Positions 24,044 through 31,798 of a stretch of DNA of 64,000 nucleotides are shown one piece after another. The position numbers were made by a program, and so were the translations under genes. The notes below the pieces were generated by a model, which saw only the letters and a program-made list of their open reading frames with translations, did no database searches and was not told the origin of the DNA. The number at the start of each line of letters is the position of its first letter. The first letter of the stretch is position 1. Origin of the DNA: Simiduia agarivorans SA1 = DSM 21679. GTDB taxonomy: Bacteria > Pseudomonadota > Gammaproteobacteria > Pseudomonadales > Cellvibrionaceae. Where the stretch lies: assembly GCF_000305785.2 (NCBI RefSeq), contig NC_018868.3:3022270-3086269 (forward strand). The letters run 5' to 3'.

Positions 24044-24313
24044 ATGAAAAAAGTAGTATTTTTAACAATTTTACTAATTGGTAATACTAGCTTCGCAGAA
24101 GGTAATGACTCTGAGTTTATTGGTGATGCAACGATGTTAGAAGATGGGACAGTCGTGATAAATTTGGTGGCTTCAAATTCTGATGCTGAGCCAACCGTTG
24201 GTCATTCCCAACTTATTTACAAGACTACTGACCTTGAGTATGAAAATATACTAAAGCATATCGGCGGCCTGAAGGTTGGCCAAAATAAGTTGGTACCAAA
24301 ATGGCAACAATAA
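24044..24313 (+). CDS. Cassette C24: small secreted protein, 89 aa
   Basis: Signal peptide MKKVVFLTILLIGNTSFA, cleaved before EGN. The mature part is about 70 residues, acidic and without cysteine. Function unknown. The ATG at 24044 is preferred over a GTG nine bases upstream because it gives a standard signal peptide. Its attC is split by an insertion sequence. Confidence 0.7.
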   Translation: MKKVVFLTILLIGNTSFAEGNDSEFIGDATMLEDGTVVINLVASNSDAEPTVGHSQLIYKTTDLEYENILKHIGGLKVGQNKLVPKWQQ

Positions 24314-24428
24314 AATATAAAACTCATAACAAGGGTAGGCAAAATAGCCCGCAAAAAACGCGGGCTGGACTCTAGACTTGCACCACTTTGACGGACAGTA
24401 AATTACTGTCAGTCAAAAGAGGTGTGTT

Positions 24429-24794
24429 ATGGGAATAACAAAGAAGAAACACTACGACAGCTACACATTGGCCTTTAAGGTCAAAGCGGTCAGAGAAAGT
24501 AAAAAACGAGGCGTTAAGGCCATAGATGTGGCGAACGCGCTTGGTATTCATCCGGTTATGTTGTATAGATGGCGACAGGAGTATAAGGAAGGTCGCCTAT
24601 CGGAGAACAAGCATATGAAGGTGCCGGAGCCCCCACCTAAAAAATCTCGCGAAGACAGCGACAAGCTTAAAGTGGCCGAGAGGCGCATTAAGGAGCTTGA
24701 GAAACGCTTGGCGGCTAAGGAAGAAGAGGTCGTCATTTTAAAAAAGGCAAAGCGGTTCTTCTTGGAACAGCGCAAGAAAGATATGCGTTCATAG
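24429..24794 (+). CDS. IS3-family transposase OrfA, 121 aa
   Basis: A helix-turn-helix region (KAIDVANALGIHPVMLYRWR) followed by a charged coiled coil (VAERRIKELEKRLAAKEEEV). The slippery heptamer A_AAA_AAG lies at 24740-24746 in the zero frame, as in the other IS. The frame is intact. Confidence 0.93.
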   Translation: MGITKKKHYDSYTLAFKVKAVRESKKRGVKAIDVANALGIHPVMLYRWRQEYKEGRLSENKHMKVPEPPPKKSREDSDKLKVAERRIKELEKRLAAKEEEVVILKKAKRFFLEQRKKDMRS

Positions 24795-24820
24795 AGGAGA
24801 ACCGCGACGTTCATAAAGTC

Positions 24821-25617
24821 GTGACGATGTGTGAACACCTTGATGTTTCGACCAGTGGTTACTATGACTGGCGCGAGAGGAAGCCGAGTGAGCGAGCCCA
24901 GTACGACGCTATCCTGGTGAGCCAGATATGTCGCATGCATGTTGGCCACCAAAAAAACTATGGCGCGATACGGGTGCACCCTTACTTAAGGGCGCGCGAT
25001 TACGCCTGTAGTCGGCGCCGGATCAATCGCTTGATGAAGGCACATGGCATACGCTCTATTTATCATGCTCAGCGTCCGCGTCGTTACAAAGGAGCAAATG
25101 CTCCAGTATCGGATAACATATTGGCTGCTCGACCAAAAGCTGCGCAAGTAGGCGAAAGCTGGGCTGGAGACATGACCTATCTGAAGACGGCGGAAGGGGA
25201 GCTGTATATGGCTGCGGTCTTGGATCTCTACAATCGCAAGGTCGTTGGCTGGGGCTTTTCCTCAGCCCATAATAGTGATCTGGTTGAGGGCGCACTACAG
25301 ATGGCGCTGGCGATGGAGGAGCGGCTTCCAGGTTGCATCTTCCACAGCGACCAAGGCTCAGAATATCGATCGGATGAGTATCGCAGGCTGCTTCAAGATT
25401 CAGATATGGTGAGCAGCATGAGCAGGGCTGGAGTGTCTACAGACATGCGTACGTAGAATCGTTCTTTAAAACGTTGAAAAATGAGCTGGTTCATCATTGG
25501 AAATTCAAAAGCAAGATAGAATGCGTTGCCCGAGTTGTTGATTACGTTGGGTTTTATAATAATAACCGCTTACACTCGGGTTTAGATTATGCAACACCAA
25601 ATTCATATCAAGGGTGA
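24821..25617 (+). pseudogene. IS3-family transposase OrfB, frameshifted
   Basis: The first frame (24821-25456) holds the first two catalytic Asp positions (SWAGDMTYL, FHSDQGSEY). It then shifts near SMSRAGVSTDM at about 25430-25450. The expected end, AYVESFFKTLKNELVHHWKF to the stop at 25617, with the catalytic Glu, is in another frame. No active transposase can be made without correction, so this copy is stranded unless helped in trans. Confidence 0.9.
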
Positions 25618-25752
25618 ATCAATAGGTGTCCGTGAAAGTGGTGCAAGTCCACTCGCTAACGCTCGCCTTTGCTACCGGCGTTATGTGACCAAGTTACCCA
25701 CGAATAGTAGACACCCTGTATAGTTATATTAAGCCTATATGGAGGTGTCCTT

Positions 25753-26061
25753 ATGGCACGCAAAAAGCATCAGCATTACACCGAAGAATTCCGTAAAGAA
25801 GCGATAAAGCGCTCTGAACAGCCGGGTGCTACCCAAGCTTCCGTTGCGAAGGAGCTTGGGATTAGTGCCCAGCAGATCGCCAACTGGAAGCGTCAACTCA
25901 CCCGCCTATCTGATAAGCAATTCAATACCTTGGATGGTGTGGATTACTCGAAGAAAGAAAGTGAGGAGATGCGTGAACTACGGCGAGAGAATAAGCGCCT
26001 GAAAGAGGAGATGGAATTCTTAAAAAAGGTGTCTGCGTACTTCGCGAAAAACCAAGAGTGA
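25753..26061 (+). CDS. IS3-family transposase OrfA, 102 aa (copy 2)
   Basis: Identical to the OrfA at 21037; same slippery heptamer for -1 frameshifting. Confidence 0.95.
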   Translation: MARKKHQHYTEEFRKEAIKRSEQPGATQASVAKELGISAQQIANWKRQLTRLSDKQFNTLDGVDYSKKESEEMRELRRENKRLKEEMEFLKKVSAYFAKNQE

Positions 26062-26924
26062 AGTACGCATTGATTTTGGAGTATGTTGGCCAATACAGCA
26101 TATCCCTGATGTGCGATGTACTAGGCGTACATAGATCTGGCTTCTATCGCTGGTGGGATGCTCCTAAAACCAAACGTGAGGCTCGTAAGGAAGAGTTAGG
26201 CGAACTGGTGAAAGACACCTTTGAGGAGTTTGAGGCTGCCTATGGAGCCCCAAGAATCGCTCAGGAGCTGAACGACCTAGGGCATAGGTGCTCAGTCAAT
26301 TTTGTAGCCAAAATCATGCAGGAACAGGGTATTTTGGCCAGAAACGGCAAAGCCTTTAACTATGGCGGCCACGCATTAACGATGCACAATGTTGCGGACA
26401 ACCTCCTTTGGCGCGACTTTTCGACTGACCGGCCGAATCAAAAATGGGTCACAGATATCACGTATGTTTGGGTGAAGAATCAGTGGCTATATCTGGCAAC
26501 TGTAATGGATCTGTATTCCCGTCGGATTATTGGCTGGAGCCTCGATACCGGCATGACTGAGCAGCTCATAACGCGGGCAATGCAGATGGCGATTGATGCC
26601 AGAGGTGTGGCACCAGGTCTCATCGTCCATTCGGACCGAGGCACACAGTACCGCTCAAATAGCTACGTTGGCTTCTTGGAAAAGCACAAGATCACGCGCA
26701 GCATGAGTAGAAAGGGTAATTGTTGGGACAATGCAGTAATGGAGTCGTTCTATGCACGACTAAAGGTTGAGCTTATCTATGCCAAGAACTATCAGTCGAT
26801 TGGTGAAGCTCGTTCGGGTATATTTGGGTACATTGAAGTCTTTTATAATCGCAAGAGAAGGCATTCAGCGAACGATGGGCTAAGTCCCGTTGATTTCGAA
26901 GAGAACGCAGCAATAGCTGCATAA
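26058..26924 (+). CDS. IS3-family transposase OrfB, 288 aa (copy 2)
   Basis: Identical to the OrfB at 21342, with the DDE triad complete. Confidence 0.95.
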   Translation: MKYALILEYVGQYSISLMCDVLGVHRSGFYRWWDAPKTKREARKEELGELVKDTFEEFEAAYGAPRIAQELNDLGHRCSVNFVAKIMQEQGILARNGKAFNYGGHALTMHNVADNLLWRDFSTDRPNQKWVTDITYVWVKNQWLYLATVMDLYSRRIIGWSLDTGMTEQLITRAMQMAIDARGVAPGLIVHSDRGTQYRSNSYVGFLEKHKITRSMSRKGNCWDNAVMESFYARLKVELIYAKNYQSIGEARSGIFGYIEVFYNRKRRHSANDGLSPVDFEENAAIAA

Positions 26925-26967
26925 GTAGAGTGTCTACTTTTTGTGGGGAACACCAGTGTAAGTAGAG

Positions 26968-27327
26968 ATGAATGCACCAGTAAAAATTGTAATAGCGCTA
27001 GTGTCTCTGAATATGTTGCTAGGAGTTTTTACAGGGATAATAGATCTAAACCCATATGCAGCAGCTTTTCTCGGTGCAGGCTATTTTCTCGCTTACAACT
27101 TGCTTGTTTATGAATGGTGTGGTGCAAACTCCAATAGTAAAGGGCTACCGATTCCCTTTGGAGCTAAAACGCTTACTGTTGTATTTGCTCCTCTAGGATT
27201 GGCGTATTACTTCTTTAGGGTGTACGGTTTCTTGCGCGCAATAGGGGCGTATCTGTTGTCAGTAGTGGTAATCGTTGTTGTGGCTATTGCACCAAGCGTA
27301 CCATTGCTAATATGGGGCAACACATAA
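26968..27327 (+). CDS. Cassette C25: membrane protein, 119 aa
   Basis: Four hydrophobic segments (about 5-22, 28-46, 65-84 and 88-114) with a short cytoplasmic-type loop (CGANSNSKGLPIPFG). Family not recognised. Without the IS the cassette would start GTTATGTG, then TAAGTAGAG and the ATG, so TAAGTAGAG is the likely ribosome region and survives the insertion. Confidence 0.7.
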   Translation: MNAPVKIVIALVSLNMLLGVFTGIIDLNPYAAAFLGAGYFLAYNLLVYEWCGANSNSKGLPIPFGAKTLTVVFAPLGLAYYFFRVYGFLRAIGAYLLSVVVIVVVAIAPSVPLLIWGNT

Positions 27328-27410
27328 CAAGTGGCTTTTGTAAGCCGCAAAAATACATGCGGCGGGACGGCTCCGCTGTCGCTCCGCCGCCCCAAAGCCA
27401 GACGTTATTG
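27322..27410 (+). other. attC25
   Basis: 89 bp, attC1 family, with right end AGACGTTATTG rather than GGGCGTTA. Confidence 0.9.
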
Positions 27411-27454
27411 AGCCTTTATTAATTTAGGTTCAATCAAGAAAGGATTGGATTCAA

Positions 27455-27646
27455 ATGCGTGCCATTGTTCGGCGCGCCAGCATTAGGAATCGTGCTGTCA
27501 TAAGTATCGCAGTTTCGTTCTTTGTGCCAGTAGGTAAATCCAATAGCCGGGCCGTACAGCACCTTGGATTGTGGCGTGCCCTTAAGTAAGTACAATGCTG
27601 GGTCAAGTACGGTATTCTTGTCCCATTGGTGGCCTTAAGCCGTTAA
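27455..27646 (+). pseudogene. Cassette C26: MRAIV-family copy C, internal stop
   Basis: The ORF keeps the start and the 63-codon frame but has TAA at codon 45, where copies A, B and D have CAA. It has more substitutions than the others (K11R, E12N, C13R, V27G). The DNA is otherwise full length with conserved leader and attC, so the cassette persists without a full protein. Confidence 0.75.
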
Positions 27647-27678
27647 ACGAACGCTGTAGGTTGTGCAGTGTAAAAGGC

Positions 27679-27735
27679 CAATAACAAGTGCAAGCAGCCG
27701 ACTCGCTACGCTCTCGGCTGTTACAGGCGTTATGT
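27679..27735 (+). other. attC26
   Basis: 57 bp, two differences from attC2; cores CAATAAC and GTTATGT. Confidence 0.9.
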
Positions 27736-27747
27736 TTCGGTCAGAAA

Positions 27748-28185
27748 ATGAGAGTTTCTAAACTAATAATTTCAATAAGTATAATGGTTTGCATGTTTTT
27801 GCCATTATCTCAGTGCTCTGTGGGAACAGTGGTAGAGATGGAAAGCGAAGGAGAGTTGATCCATAAAGAGCAGCGAAGCACCAGCAAAACTGTCATCGCT
27901 GTCGAGAATGCGTTTCAGGGAGAAGGTGGGTATTGGCTAGTGCTAACTTTTCTAATGCCTCTAATAATTTGTGCGCATATTTTTCGCAAAAGAGAAATTA
28001 GGCGCTGGGAGCTAGCATTGCAAACTGTACTATGTGGGTGGCTGGGTTTCGTAATATATTCGGTGGTCTATTCACCCTTTCATACACCTCTGTGGGGCGG
28101 GTACTTACTAAGTATTGCATTTGCAGCATATTTGCTCGTTACAATTTTAGAGTGGCGCAAAAACATAACAATGTTATCAACCTGA
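27748..28185 (+). CDS. Cassette C27: membrane protein, 145 aa
   Basis: An N-terminal hydrophobic segment (about 5-22, ending LPLSQC) and three further membrane helices (about 65-85, 94-112 and 118-134), with a polar extracytoplasmic stretch between the first and second. Family not recognised. The ATG at 27748 follows GTTTCGGTCAGAAA. The last codons overlap the left end of attC27. Confidence 0.68.
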   Translation: MRVSKLIISISIMVCMFLPLSQCSVGTVVEMESEGELIHKEQRSTSKTVIAVENAFQGEGGYWLVLTFLMPLIICAHIFRKREIRRWELALQTVLCGWLGFVIYSVVYSPFHTPLWGGYLLSIAFAAYLLVTILEWRKNITMLST

Positions 28186-28277
28186 TGCCTCATACTCCGC
28201 GCCTTTTTGGGGTGGCTACGCCACCTTACCCCAAAAAAGCCACTCCATATGCGGCACAGGTTATAACGGTGTTATAA
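28163..28277 (+). other. attC27, unusual long type
   Basis: 115 bp with palindromic outer ends ATAACAATGTTAT and ATAACGGTGTTAT, and an inner hairpin GGGGTGGC/GCCACCTTACCCC. Different in layout from the other families. Confidence 0.8.
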
Positions 28278-28293
28278 ATTTTAGGACAAATAG

Positions 28294-28551
28294 ATGAGTA
28301 ATATCGCAAATGCGCTTCTGGGTGTCATGGGTTGGTTAGAAATCCTTGAGGCTGAAGAGTTAGACGAAGATATGATAGTAAAAATACAAGAAGAGTTGGC
28401 ATCTGCATTCGCAGAGTTCACTGAACAGGAGCGTGAGATCATGCGAGTTCAAGCTAATTCATGTCTTAAAGAATCCGTAGAGGTTAATTCTCCCCCTGAT
28501 TGGATTAACTTTTATAAAAATGTTGTTTCCAACTATGGGTTGGAAGACTAA
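28294..28551 (+). CDS. Cassette C28: small acidic protein, 85 aa
   Basis: A helical, strongly acidic soluble protein (LEILEAEELDEDMIVKIQEE; FAEFTEQEREIM). It looks like a small adaptor or immunity-type protein, but no family is recognised. ATG at 28294 with TTAGGACAA upstream. Confidence 0.68.
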   Translation: MSNIANALLGVMGWLEILEAEELDEDMIVKIQEELASAFAEFTEQEREIMRVQANSCLKESVEVNSPPDWINFYKNVVSNYGLED

Positions 28552-28552
28552 T

Positions 28553-28633
28553 TTATAACAAAGGCAGGCAAAGTAGGCCGCGAAAAGCGCGGCCCGGACT
28601 CGCTGTCGCTCGCCTTTGCTGCCGGCGTTAACA
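28553..28633 (+). other. attC28
   Basis: 81 bp, attC19 family; cores TTATAAC and GTTAACA. Confidence 0.92.
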
Positions 28634-28650
28634 CGAAAAAGGAAGATTCG

Positions 28651-28974
28651 TTGATCATAGCTTTTAATGTGGCAATCATGTCTTTCGTTTTGGTTTGCTT
28701 TACTAAGCACATAGGGCTCTATCGTAGATTAGTAGAGTCATTAGATCTGCGCGGATTGGAAATTTCTTCATTTAGAATTGGGTTTCTAAACTATGGAACA
28801 TTCGGTTGTATATTCAAGCTAAAAGATATCAATCGGATGCTGGGGTCAGAACTAAGCGAAAATGAAAGACGTTTAATGTTTGAGTCAAAAAGGGCTTATT
28901 CATTTGCCACAGCTGGTTTAGTTGGCATGGTGTGTTTATGGGTGGTTGCGGTTTCAATTGGTGCAATCAATTAA
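28651..28974 (+). CDS. Cassette C29: membrane protein, 107 aa
   Basis: Starts at TTG 28651, preceded by AAAAGGAAG at good spacing; no ATG fits. Hydrophobic helices lie at about 2-18 and 86-104, with a basic cytoplasmic-type middle (FKLKDINRMLGSELSENERR). Family not recognised. Confidence 0.66.
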   Translation: MIIAFNVAIMSFVLVCFTKHIGLYRRLVESLDLRGLEISSFRIGFLNYGTFGCIFKLKDINRMLGSELSENERRLMFESKRAYSFATAGLVGMVCLWVVAVSIGAIN

Positions 28975-28976
28975 AG

Positions 28977-29066
28977 TGTTAACAAGTGGCTTTTGGTGGC
29001 CGCACAAAATACGTGCGGCGGGACGGCTCCGCTGTCGCTCCGCCGCCCCAAAGCCAGGCGTTATGT
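28977..29066 (+). other. attC29
   Basis: 90 bp, attC1 family; cores TGTTAAC and GTTATGT. Confidence 0.92.
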
Positions 29067-29079
29067 TGGCAAGTGATCT

Positions 29080-29361
29080 ATGGAGCAGATTGAGAGATGG
29101 GCGCTGATAGAAGCTGAATTGATGGCGGCCTTTGTGTTACTACCTGAGACTACAGTCGAATCAGATTGCGGATATAGAAAAGACGATTTCTTGAGTTACA
29201 TTAAAGCAAATGAGTTACTTTTAGCGATGGAAGAGCTAGATGGTGTAATCGAAGATAACCCATCACCATCAAGTACATTCTGGCTTCACCTAATTAACGC
29301 TTCCAAGCTCATGGATTGCCGCCACTTAGAAAGATACGAGCTTATACTAAATGCAACATAA
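29080..29361 (+). CDS. Cassette C30: immunity-like small protein, 93 aa
   Basis: An acidic helical protein. The stretch YIKANELLLAMEELDGVIED then FWLHLINASKLMD follows the layout seen in MafI-like and related small immunity proteins (helix with xNExxLAxEEL, Trp-containing helix, LM-D end). This assignment rests on pattern only. No toxin gene is adjacent. Confidence 0.68.
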   Translation: MEQIERWALIEAELMAAFVLLPETTVESDCGYRKDDFLSYIKANELLLAMEELDGVIEDNPSPSSTFWLHLINASKLMDCRHLERYELILNAT

Positions 29362-29442
29362 CAAGCGCATCTTGGGCGCCGCTGTAAAACGCGGCGGGAC
29401 GGCTACGCTGTCGCTCCGCCGCCCCAAATGCGGGCGTTAAAT
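29356..29442 (+). other. attC30
   Basis: 87 bp, relative of attC1 with arms AAGCGCATC/AAATGCGGGCG; cores ACATAAC and GTTAAAT. Confidence 0.92.
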
Positions 29443-29446
29443 TTCT

Positions 29447-29854
29447 ATGAGTAAGAATAAATTTCGAGCCACTATTGTACTTTCATTATTAGTAGCGGTA
29501 GTAGCTGGTGTATATGACTATGTTTGGCCAGACCCCTTCGCGGATCAGGCCCTCAATTACGTTGCTGAGATCGAACCAGTACTAGAGGGAGGGGCACTCA
29601 TTGTTGTTACTATCCTTGGTTTCATTGCAGGGATAATGGCAATTGTCTCGTTTATTGGCCTTCTTTTATTCAAGTCTTGGGCAAGGCACATATATTTAGC
29701 GGGGTTCGTAGTTGCGTTCTCCCTTTATCCTTTTTTTGGGGTTATGGTAACTAGCGGTATCAGCCAAATTTTTTATGACCTTTCTATGGTTTTGTCTGGT
29801 GTAGTTATAGCTTTAGCATATTACTCGCCGGTAGCGAGGCACTATGAGGGTTAA
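29447..29854 (+). CDS. Cassette C31: membrane protein, 135 aa
   Basis: Four hydrophobic segments (about 8-24, 49-73, 80-98 and 104-126), with a short acidic loop after the first. A typical small polytopic inner-membrane protein. No family recognised. The ATG lies eleven bases after the attC core. Confidence 0.7.
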   Translation: MSKNKFRATIVLSLLVAVVAGVYDYVWPDPFADQALNYVAEIEPVLEGGALIVVTILGFIAGIMAIVSFIGLLLFKSWARHIYLAGFVVAFSLYPFFGVMVTSGISQIFYDLSMVLSGVVIALAYYSPVARHYEG

Positions 29855-29935
29855 ATTTAACAAGGGCAGGCAAAATGGGCCGCAAAAAGCGCGGCCCGGA
29901 TTCGCTATCGCTCGCCTTTGCTGCCGGCGTTATTG
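29855..29935 (+). other. attC31
   Basis: 81 bp, attC19 family; cores ATTTAAC and GTTATTG. Confidence 0.92.
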
Positions 29936-29979
29936 AGCCTTTATTAATTTAGAGGCTGGCAAGAAAGGATTAGATTCAG

Positions 29980-30171
29980 ATGCGTGCCATTGTTCGGCGC
30001 GCCAGCATCAAGGAGTGTGCTGTCATCAGCATTGCAGTTTCGTTCCTGGTGCCAGTAGTTAGGCCTAATAGCCGGGTCGTACGGCACGCAGTAGTGTGGT
30101 GTGCCACTAAGCAAGTACAAAGCTGGGTCAAGTGCGGTATTCTTGTCCCATTGGTGGCCATAAGCTGTTAA
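29980..30171 (+). CDS. Cassette C32: MRAIV-family ORF copy D, 63 aa
   Basis: Intact 63-codon frame closest to copy B, with the same attC type and a similar leader (GGCTGGCAAGAAAGG). Together with copies A-C it shows that this cassette has spread within the array. Protein function unknown; weak constraint makes translation doubtful. Confidence 0.5.
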   Translation: MRAIVRRASIKECAVISIAVSFLVPVVRPNSRVVRHAVVWCATKQVQSWVKCGILVPLVAISC

Positions 30172-30203
30172 ACCTACGCTGTAGGATATTCAGTGCAAAA
30201 GGC

Positions 30204-30265
30204 CAATAACAAGCAAAAGCAAACCGACGCGCAAACAGCGCGCGCGGTTGCTTTAGGCGTTAAAT
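30204..30265 (+). other. attC32
   Basis: 62 bp, attC12 family; cores CAATAAC and GTTAAAT. Confidence 0.9.
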
Positions 30266-30271
30266 ATCCAA

Positions 30272-30790
30272 GTGATTATCGTGCGAAAAAGAACAGTCAT
30301 TATTACGGTATCTGTAATTTTTGCTTTGGTGTTAATACCAGTGGGGATCTATTATTTCGCGATATATAGCCTCTTTGGCGGAGGTGGTCCTTCACCAAAC
30401 CTAGTTCTTGTGGTGTCATCTAATGAATATGAAGTGACCAATGTAATCGATGCAATCGACAACATTGGTAGTACGCTAGGTCCAAGACAAAACAGAAAAG
30501 ATCCCACCGAGGGAGATCGGTTCTTTTACTATAAACATGCTTATTGGTATCCATCGAATGGCTCAGATACCTATGGAATCGCTCTAGTCGAGTGGGATAC
30601 CACTACATGGGAAAATGATAAACAGCAAATGGGTGGTCGCTACTTTATAGATGTTTATTCCGAGGAAAAAGAATGTTCTCTATGTGATCAGCTAAGGGCA
30701 GCTCTTTTTCAAGCTCAGGTCAAATTTAAATCACCTTGTGAAATTCAGAGTGATTTAACCGAATATGAGCGTATTAGGTGTGACATTTAA
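30272..30790 (+). CDS. Cassette C33: membrane-anchored extracytoplasmic protein, 172 aa
   Basis: One N-terminal transmembrane helix (about 9-32), then a soluble domain with Gly-rich FGGGGPSPN and four late cysteines (KECSLCDQL, SPCEIQ, IRCDI). Family not recognised. The start may be GTG 30272 or GTG 30281 (giving MRKRTVII). The second is as good on N-terminal sequence. Confidence 0.66.
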   Translation: MIIVRKRTVIITVSVIFALVLIPVGIYYFAIYSLFGGGGPSPNLVLVVSSNEYEVTNVIDAIDNIGSTLGPRQNRKDPTEGDRFFYYKHAYWYPSNGSDTYGIALVEWDTTTWENDKQQMGGRYFIDVYSEEKECSLCDQLRAALFQAQVKFKSPCEIQSDLTEYERIRCDI

Positions 30791-30865
30791 CAATGCCATC
30801 AAAAATCGTGCACGCTGTGCGTTGGACTCGCAGCGAGTTGATCGCCTTTTATGGCGGCGTTAGAT
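30785..30865 (+). other. attC33
   Basis: 81 bp; cores ATTTAAC and GTTAGAT; arms AATGCCATC/TTTATGGCGGC. Confidence 0.88.
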
Positions 30866-30869
30866 TGCT

Positions 30870-31190
30870 ATGCATATATTGAGAATTCTCGCGATATCGT
30901 TACTCGTAAGTCATGCTTAGCCAGAAAAATGCCCTCATGATCAGGGTGTTTAGTATCCACATATCGAATCGCCAAGAGTAACGGAATAAGAGAGGGTGCA
31001 GTAAAGATTCAGTATACTGTCCTTTCAACTGGTTTAGTCAGTGGGATCGAAGTAATGGAATTAACTGGAGATCCGAGGTGGATTCAGGCAGTAACTAGCA
31101 CCGTGCAGCGCTGGAAGTACAAGGCATCTCCAAAAGAGTAAAGAACAAGAGTTCAGGTTTCATGCAGTGCTCGAACCGTAGGTCGCAATC
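30870..31190 (+). pseudogene. Cassette C34: decayed secreted TonB_C-domain protein
   Basis: Starts MHILRILAISLLVSHA, a signal peptide. TAG codons replace probable CAG at codons 17 and 28. A one-base loss near 30980 changes the frame, after which REGAVKIQYTVLSTGLVSGI and QRWKYKASP show a TonB C-terminal-type fold. A TAA then interrupts before RTRVQVSCS, the usual end of this domain. Four lesions make it clearly dead, yet its attC remains good. Intact relatives would be periplasmic TonB-family proteins. Confidence 0.8.
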
Positions 31191-31285
31191 TAACAAATTG
31201 CTCAAGTTCACTCCGGCCGAAAAAACGTGGCCTGCGCTGGATAGCCTAGGCTGCGCTTCGGTGCCCCCTTGCAACGGCGTTAGCC
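31188..31285 (+). other. attC34
   Basis: 98 bp; cores ATCTAAC and GTTAGCC; arms AAATTGCTCAAG/CCTTGCAACGGCG. Confidence 0.88.
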
Positions 31286-31306
31286 ATTATTAGGTAGAGG
31301 CGAAAA

Positions 31307-31798
31307 ATGAATACGAAATGGGCGGTTTTTTCTTTAACCCTGATACTCACTGGTTGTATTAGTAATGATATACACAGAAATTATAGGGACAGCACTAGAA
31401 TAAGCATTTACGACACTTCGTGCAAACAACCATTCCTATTGACCAAGGGGTGTTTGAAGGAGGGTGATGCAGACGATAAGTATCGGCTGGTTAGGGCCTC
31501 CATACCTGTGACGACCAGTGGCTCAAAATACTATATTTCTTCAACAGAAGATGGCAGAACAATATATATTGGCTTTTTAGCGTTAGAGGGATTCGGAAGA
31601 TCATACGCAGAAGGATACACGTTTGGTGCGCTTGATCATAAAAGAGACATACTCAATAACGCTATCGATAGTATAAAAGCTTTGATCAGTTCGTCTGGTG
31701 CAGAGCGATTTGAAGTCATTCCTGTAACGAACTTCTCTCAAATTGATGGGTACTTTATTACAAGCGATACTGATATCTATAGCTTGCTTATTAGATAA
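31307..31798 (+). CDS. Cassette C35: lipoprotein, 163 aa
   Basis: Signal MNTKWAVFSLTLILTGC with a good lipobox (LTGC, Cys17). The mature domain alternates strands and helices (RTIYIGFLALEGFGRSYAEG; LNNAIDSIKALISSSGAERF). Family not recognised. GGTAGAGGCG precedes the ATG. This is the last cassette; no attC is visible after it. Confidence 0.75.
   Translation: MNTKWAVFSLTLILTGCISNDIHRNYRDSTRISIYDTSCKQPFLLTKGCLKEGDADDKYRLVRASIPVTTSGSKYYISSTEDGRTIYIGFLALEGFGRSYAEGYTFGALDHKRDILNNAIDSIKALISSSGAERFEVIPVTNFSQIDGYFITSDTDIYSLLIR

Larger units (their letters stand above)
24373..25651 (+). mobile_element. Second IS3-family element (1279 bp), orfB broken
   Basis: Terminal repeats of about 24 bases: left TAGACTTGCACCACTTTGAC, right reading inward TGGACTTGCACCACTTTCAC. 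The 3-bp target duplication CTC is present on both sides. Its sequence is unrelated to the two 1268-bp copies. Confidence 0.9.
24324..25686 (+). other. attC24, split by an IS3-family element
   Basis: The left part 24324-24372 and right part 25655-25686 rejoin at CTC to give an 81-bp site of the attC19/28/31 family. The split falls in the GGACTCGCT segment. The intact site should not fold with 1.28 kb inserted. Confidence 0.9.
25688..26955 (+). mobile_element. IS3-family element, copy 2 (1268 bp)
   Basis: Same length, ends and proteins as 20972-22239. GTG again occurs on both sides (25685-25687 and 26956-26958), and the insertion is again six bases inside a cassette, here C25. Confidence 0.88.

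Noticed and set aside
25430..25617. Programmed frameshift in the second IS orfB
   Set aside because: The shift lies between catalytic Asp and Glu, where IS3 elements do not use recoding, and no slippery motif is there. The normal A_AAA_AAG site is in orfA.
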